DNA of 64,000 nucleotides from positions 62,001-126,000 of the IMG/VR virus record IMGVR_UViG_3300040801_001224. The stretch is one strand, 5' to 3'. The translations under genes and the position numbers were made by a program. Every line of letters begins with the position of its first letter. The first letter of the stretch is position 1. This DNA comes from a virus. This document shows positions 61,483 to 64,000 of this stretch, one piece after another. The notes under the pieces are model-generated. The model was given only the letters and a program-made list of their open reading frames with translations. It was not told the origin of the DNA and ran no database searches.

Positions 61483-61732
61483 TCCACTGCTTTCGGTCAG
61501 TAGTGTTGGCGGCATGAAATCGGGACAACTTGTTATGGCCAATGGGTCAGGAGGATTTTCCACGACAGATGGCCTTGAAACTACGTATCTTACATTAAAG
61601 CAGGGTGATGAAGAGCTAATACTTTCATTTGATGACTTAAAGAATATTAAGGAACTGTTGGACTTCATTAACAATTCAAGCCTCAAAGAAGAATACGAAG
61701 AGTTTAAATTATTTAAAAGGTTAAAAGAATGA
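61445..61732 (+). CDS. Small structural-type protein, paralog family member A
   Basis: This encodes 95 residues (MANLNIASNPNPNPLLSVSS). Its C-terminus LLDFINNSSLKEEYEEFKLF matches the ends of the next two proteins. The N-terminal part (KSGQLVMANGSGGFSTTDG) recalls fibre-associated proteins. Its stop overlaps the next start. Confidence 0.55.
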   Translation: MANLNIASNPNPNPLLSVSSVGGMKSGQLVMANGSGGFSTTDGLETTYLTLKQGDEELILSFDDLKNIKELLDFINNSSLKEEYEEFKLFKRLKE

Positions 61733-61905
61733 CACCTGATATAGAATATAATGGCGAAGGACTCTATGTTAATGATGGTAAGGGTAACAAACATAATCTA
61801 GTTGAATTGCTTGAAGACGTAATGTTAATTAAGGAGTTTTTGGAAGAGTCTTCACTCACTGAAGAGTTTAACGAATATAAATCGTTTTGGAAATTAAAGA
61901 AATGA
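61729..61905 (+). CDS. Small protein, paralog family member B
   Basis: This encodes 58 residues (MTPDIEYNGEGLYVNDGKG). The end KEFLEESSLTEEFNEYKSF is shared with members A and C. It is coupled by overlaps at both ends. The function is unknown. Confidence 0.6.
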   Translation: MTPDIEYNGEGLYVNDGKGNKHNLVELLEDVMLIKEFLEESSLTEEFNEYKSFWKLKK

Positions 61906-62078
61906 GTGCAATTGAGCAACCTAAACAATTTGTAAAGATGCAGGATGTTGTCCAGACACTAATCGATTCTGTCAATGAGTTGAACGGTGAACTGGAGGAC
62001 ATGAGAGAATTTATAGAAGAAAGTAGCCTTTCGGAAGAATACCGAAAGCATAAGATGGTAAATACCTTAAAGAAATAA
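61902..62078 (+). CDS. Small protein, paralog family member C
   Basis: This encodes 58 residues from ATG at 61902 (MSAIEQPKQFVKMQDVVQTL). The end REFIEESSLSEEYRKHKMV matches A and B. It ends just before the tmRNA gene. Confidence 0.6.
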   Translation: MSAIEQPKQFVKMQDVVQTLIDSVNELNGELEDMREFIEESSLSEEYRKHKMVNTLKK

Positions 62079-62084
62079 GGCGTT

Positions 62085-62421
62085 CGGATAAGGGCTGGTA
62101 TCCCGGAGAACTCACTGGCTGAAGAAGCTATAGACCTCCTTAAGTGCCATTGCGTAAAGCATAAATCAGTTCGCCGTTTTAATTCGATGAAGTAATTTAA
62201 TGATACTGTGGACGCCAGTTCGAATCTGGCCATCTCCACCAAATCTATGGGGATGAATTAGGTTTCGACAGGGTATACTGAGAATTATGGAGAATCAGTC
62301 AATGCTAAAGGCTGTGAGGATTGGGAGTAACACCTTTAATGGTGCTCGGTCGAAGAAGCAAAAAAATAATTGAAAATGATGAAATTTTCGCATTAGCGGC
62401 ATAGACCGTTAACGGGGTTTT
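62085..62421 (+). ncRNA. ssrA: Circularly permuted (two-piece) tmRNA
   Basis: The acceptor half comes first: T arm GCCAG-TTCGAAT-CTGGC (62214-62230), then CATCTCC-A-CCA (62231-62241). After only seven bases the 5' half starts with GGGGATG (62249-62255), which pairs with CATCTCC (seven pairs, one G-U), followed by the tmRNA-typical GGTTTCGACAGGG. The tag frame, aligned on E. coli GCAAAAAAUAGUC-GCA, resumes at GAA (62372) and reads ENDEIFALAA-stop (62372-62404), very close to the E. coli tag. The 5' limit of the acceptor half is approximate. Two-piece tmRNA genes are found in alphaproteobacteria and some cyanobacteria. It rescues stalled ribosomes and tags proteins for degradation. Confidence 0.92.
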
Positions 62422-62458
62422 ACACCGTCTTCCTTGTTATCAAAAGACGGTGTCTTTA
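62422..62458 (+). terminator. Terminator after tmRNA
   Basis: A perfect ten-base stem ACACCGTCTT / AAGACGGTGT (62422-62431, 62444-62453) with a short T-rich tail; overlaps the end of the convergent gene. Confidence 0.7.
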
Positions 62459-63096
62459 TGTATGCTATAGTGTTGGCGTAACCCGTTCACTGACTTTTCT
62501 TCTCCGCAAATAATACAAGAACATTTTATTCTGCTACTATTATTTTTAGAAATTTTTTCTCTGGTAGTTTTGGATAATTTTCTTCCCTTCCCTTGCCCAG
62601 TGCGATCTATGTTTCTTATCTTCGGGTCATGCATTGGGTTGTTGTTTTTTAATCGTTCCGAAGCTTGCCGGCGTTGTTCGTTAGTCCATTCGTACCCTCC
62701 ACCACCTGGTCTAGATACTCCTTTATTTGACTCAGATATTTTTCTTTTGTGTTCTTCAGAAAAAGATCGTCCAGTATTGGCCTGACTTATTGTTTTTTTG
62801 TGTTCGTCAGATATTACCCTCGGTCCACCATCTGTTCCGTTTTCTATAGCAAGATTTGCCCATTCTTTTGATTCTACGATTTGGTTTAGCTTTGAAAAAA
62901 GTGTAGAAAATCTTTTTAGCTTTTCTAAGCTTTTGAATTCCTTATACCACAAGGTATCGATAAATTTGCCGTGTTTCTTGATGTGACGTAACCAGTATTT
63001 GCCCGATCCGGCATATTTAGTCGGCTCATTTTTTGTCTTGCCGAAATATTTGAGCCCGGTTTTCTGGTGCTGTTTTATATATAGATAAATACTCAT
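62440..63096 (-). CDS. GIY-YIG homing endonuclease with NUMOD3 repeats
   Basis: This encodes 218 residues from ATG at 63096 behind TAGGAG; the frame opens to 63138. The N-terminus MSIYLYIKQHQKTGLKYFGK is the GIY-YIG core (Y-L-Y / Y-F-G), then KYAGSGKYW. NUMOD3-type DNA-binding repeats GRSFSEEHKRKISESNKG and GRKLSKTTREKIS follow, and the C-terminus has CIICGEEK, part of a zinc element. It is inserted right behind the tmRNA gene and may home into it. Confidence 0.85.
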   Translation of the reverse strand: MSIYLYIKQHQKTGLKYFGKTKNEPTKYAGSGKYWLRHIKKHGKFIDTLWYKEFKSLEKLKRFSTLFSKLNQIVESKEWANLAIENGTDGGPRVISDEHKKTISQANTGRSFSEEHKRKISESNKGVSRPGGGGYEWTNEQRRQASERLKNNNPMHDPKIRNIDRTGQGKGRKLSKTTREKISKNNSSRIKCSCIICGEEKSVNGLRQHYSIHKDTVF

Positions 63097-63156
63097 GCTG
63101 ATACTCCTATTCAGTATTAGAGTAGTCGGATACGCCAATATCGCGGACTACATTTT

Positions 63157-63164
63157 TATTTATC
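63157..63164 (-). promoter_or_regulatory. Late promoter (GATAAATA, minus strand)
   Basis: About 60 bases before the homing endonuclease start, back to back with the early promoter at 63172. Confidence 0.5.
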
Positions 63165-63171
63165 ATTTTAC

Positions 63172-63200
63172 TTGACATTTAACGATTTCATTGCTATAAT
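63172..63200 (+). promoter_or_regulatory. Consensus sigma70 early promoter
   Basis: TTGACA (63172-63177), 17 bases, TATAAT (63195-63200). The expected start (about 63207) coincides with the ATG of the next gene. Confidence 0.85.
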
Positions 63201-63206
63201 AGATCT

Positions 63207-63470
63207 ATGACTGATAAAATTTTTTATATGACCGAAATAGAGCCCCATGGATGGATAGTTACTTCTACAAAAGATGACCTCTTAGAAATAGACTACGAAA
63301 TGTCTAAAGATGGCAGAGGCTTTAGTAACACCCCAGCAGTTGAAGTTCGTCGTAGACCAGGGCATAGCATACCGGATAAATACAAACGGGCATTCTTTGA
63401 ATTAGATATTCTTTATTCTAGGTTTATTTATATTGCAGAAAACTGTGTTCCGTGGTTGGAAAAAGTTTAA
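63207..63470 (+). CDS. Hypothetical protein, possibly leaderless
   Basis: This encodes 87 residues (MTDKIFYMTEIEPHGWIVTS). No RBS precedes the ATG, which coincides with the predicted transcription start. No motif is recognised. Confidence 0.55.
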   Translation: MTDKIFYMTEIEPHGWIVTSTKDDLLEIDYEMSKDGRGFSNTPAVEVRRRPGHSIPDKYKRAFFELDILYSRFIYIAENCVPWLEKV

Positions 63471-63489
63471 CATGCTTTAGCGGGGTTTC

Positions 63490-63521
63490 AAGGGCACCTG
63501 GCAACAGAAGCCCTTTCTTTT
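63490..63521 (+). terminator. Terminator
   Basis: An AAGGGC / GCCCTT stem with a 14-base loop and a T-rich tail, after the early gene. Confidence 0.6.
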
Positions 63522-63530
63522 ATAAAGGAA

Positions 63531-63538
63531 GATAAATA
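63531..63538 (+). promoter_or_regulatory. Late promoter (GATAAATA)
   Basis: 62 bases before the gene at 63593, with a terminator-like hairpin between them. Confidence 0.6.
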
Positions 63539-63556
63539 CTATTAACGTTTATTTTA

Positions 63557-63581
63557 ATAGGGCGTTACGCCCTATTTTTTT
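63557..63581 (+). terminator. Terminator-like hairpin in the leader of the 63593 gene
   Basis: An ATAGGGCG / CGCCCTAT stem, TTA loop, seven Ts. It lies between a late promoter and the RBS, so it may act as an attenuator. Confidence 0.75.
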
Positions 63582-63592
63582 AAGGAAACATT

Positions 63593-64000
63593 ATGAGACT
63601 CAATGAATTAAAGGGCCAAACAATTCACCAAAAAGTAGACAATTTTATAACATCTGTTAGTGAACAGTATGGCACATCATGGTTATTTGACACACACGTA
63701 TCTAATAGAATGTGGACACGTGGTGATGGCAAACGTTATAAAGAATTATCGAGAATTACGTCATTTTTCAATACTGACCAAATAAAGACCAGAGCGCCTA
63801 AAGATTTAAAGGATCTACCAGATGAAATACAAGATACGCCGGGTGTTATAGACTTACTTTGGAAAGAAATCGAATCTAAAGGCAAGCACGTAGGTCAGTT
63901 GTCAGACGAGTTTCCAAGTATCCCACGTGGTGATTGCTATGTATTAGATAAGGTGTTATATGTACGTAGAGGTGGTATAGACATCATACAGTATGGTTCA
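63593..64000 (+). CDS. Hypothetical protein (partial, runs off the window)
   Basis: The frame starts MRLNELKGQTIHQKVDNFIT after AAGGAAA and is open to the window end (136 residues). Recognisable features are few: WLFDTHVSNRMWTRGDGKRY, then DLPDEIQDTPGVIDLLWKEI. The function is unknown. Confidence 0.65.
   Translation, partial: MRLNELKGQTIHQKVDNFITSVSEQYGTSWLFDTHVSNRMWTRGDGKRYKELSRITSFFNTDQIKTRAPKDLKDLPDEIQDTPGVIDLLWKEIESKGKHVGQLSDEFPSIPRGDCYVLDKVLYVRRGGIDIIQYGS

Noticed and set aside
62085-62260. An ordinary tRNA gene suggested by the T arm and CCA end
   Set aside because: No D arm or anticodon arm upstream; the acceptor strand pairs with a downstream segment instead, which makes it a permuted tmRNA.

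Overview
The window is a stretch of a tailed-phage genome of the T4-like (contractile-tailed myovirus) superfamily. It carries recognisable T4 homologues: late sigma factor gp55, recombination nucleases gp47/gp46, portal gp20, the prohead cluster ending in gp21-gp22-gp23, neck protein gp14, tail-sheath stabiliser gp15, baseplate proteins and rIIA. A circularly permuted (two-piece) tmRNA gene, the type found mainly in alphaproteobacteria and some cyanobacteria, hints at an alphaproteobacterial, probably marine, host. Complete flagellar filament genes suggest that the host swims. Host assignment is inference.

Layout. 1-3371 (minus) is a baseplate block (gp5-like spike, hub, gp53-like wedge, gp48-like cap). 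3426-8251 is an early operon, gp55 - homing endonuclease - gp47 - gp46 - Lar-like protein. 8862-9775 is non-coding and rich in hairpins behind a consensus promoter. 10295-11364 (minus) is a tail-assembly gene with a probable programmed -1 frameshift, divergent from a tape-measure-like gene (11459). 13921-19784 is the head cluster, followed by a Vsr-like homing endonuclease. 21874-49824 is a very large adhesin region with several fibre proteins, one of them 2038 residues with about 44 short repeats, three paralogous fibre-tip proteins and four copies of a fibre-chaperone-like domain; gp15, gp14 and a Nudix hydrolase are interspersed on the minus strand. 49832-64000 is accessory: a membrane GGDEF-EAL protein, a nuclease, rIIA, a class 3 lipase, a CYTH protein, then flagellin-FlaG-FliS, two envelope coiled-coil proteins, small unknown genes, the permuted tmRNA and a GIY-YIG homing endonuclease.

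Regulation is visible. Seven near-perfect sigma70 promoters (TTGACA, exactly 17 bp, TATAAT or TATACT) precede early or regulatory genes. A T4-type late promoter, here mostly GATAAATA with TATAAATA and CATAAATA variants, precedes most structural genes on both strands, often as divergent pairs. In two places the late promoter lies between the arms of, or overlaps the first arm of, a hairpin that hides the downstream ribosome binding site, as in T4 gene e.

The most striking content is a possible motility module: an early-expressed GGDEF-EAL protein able in principle to make and/or degrade cyclic-di-GMP, and a contiguous set of a full flagellin, FlaG and the FliS flagellin chaperone that looks late-expressed. 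I infer that the phage changes host swimming or the flagellar filament during infection.
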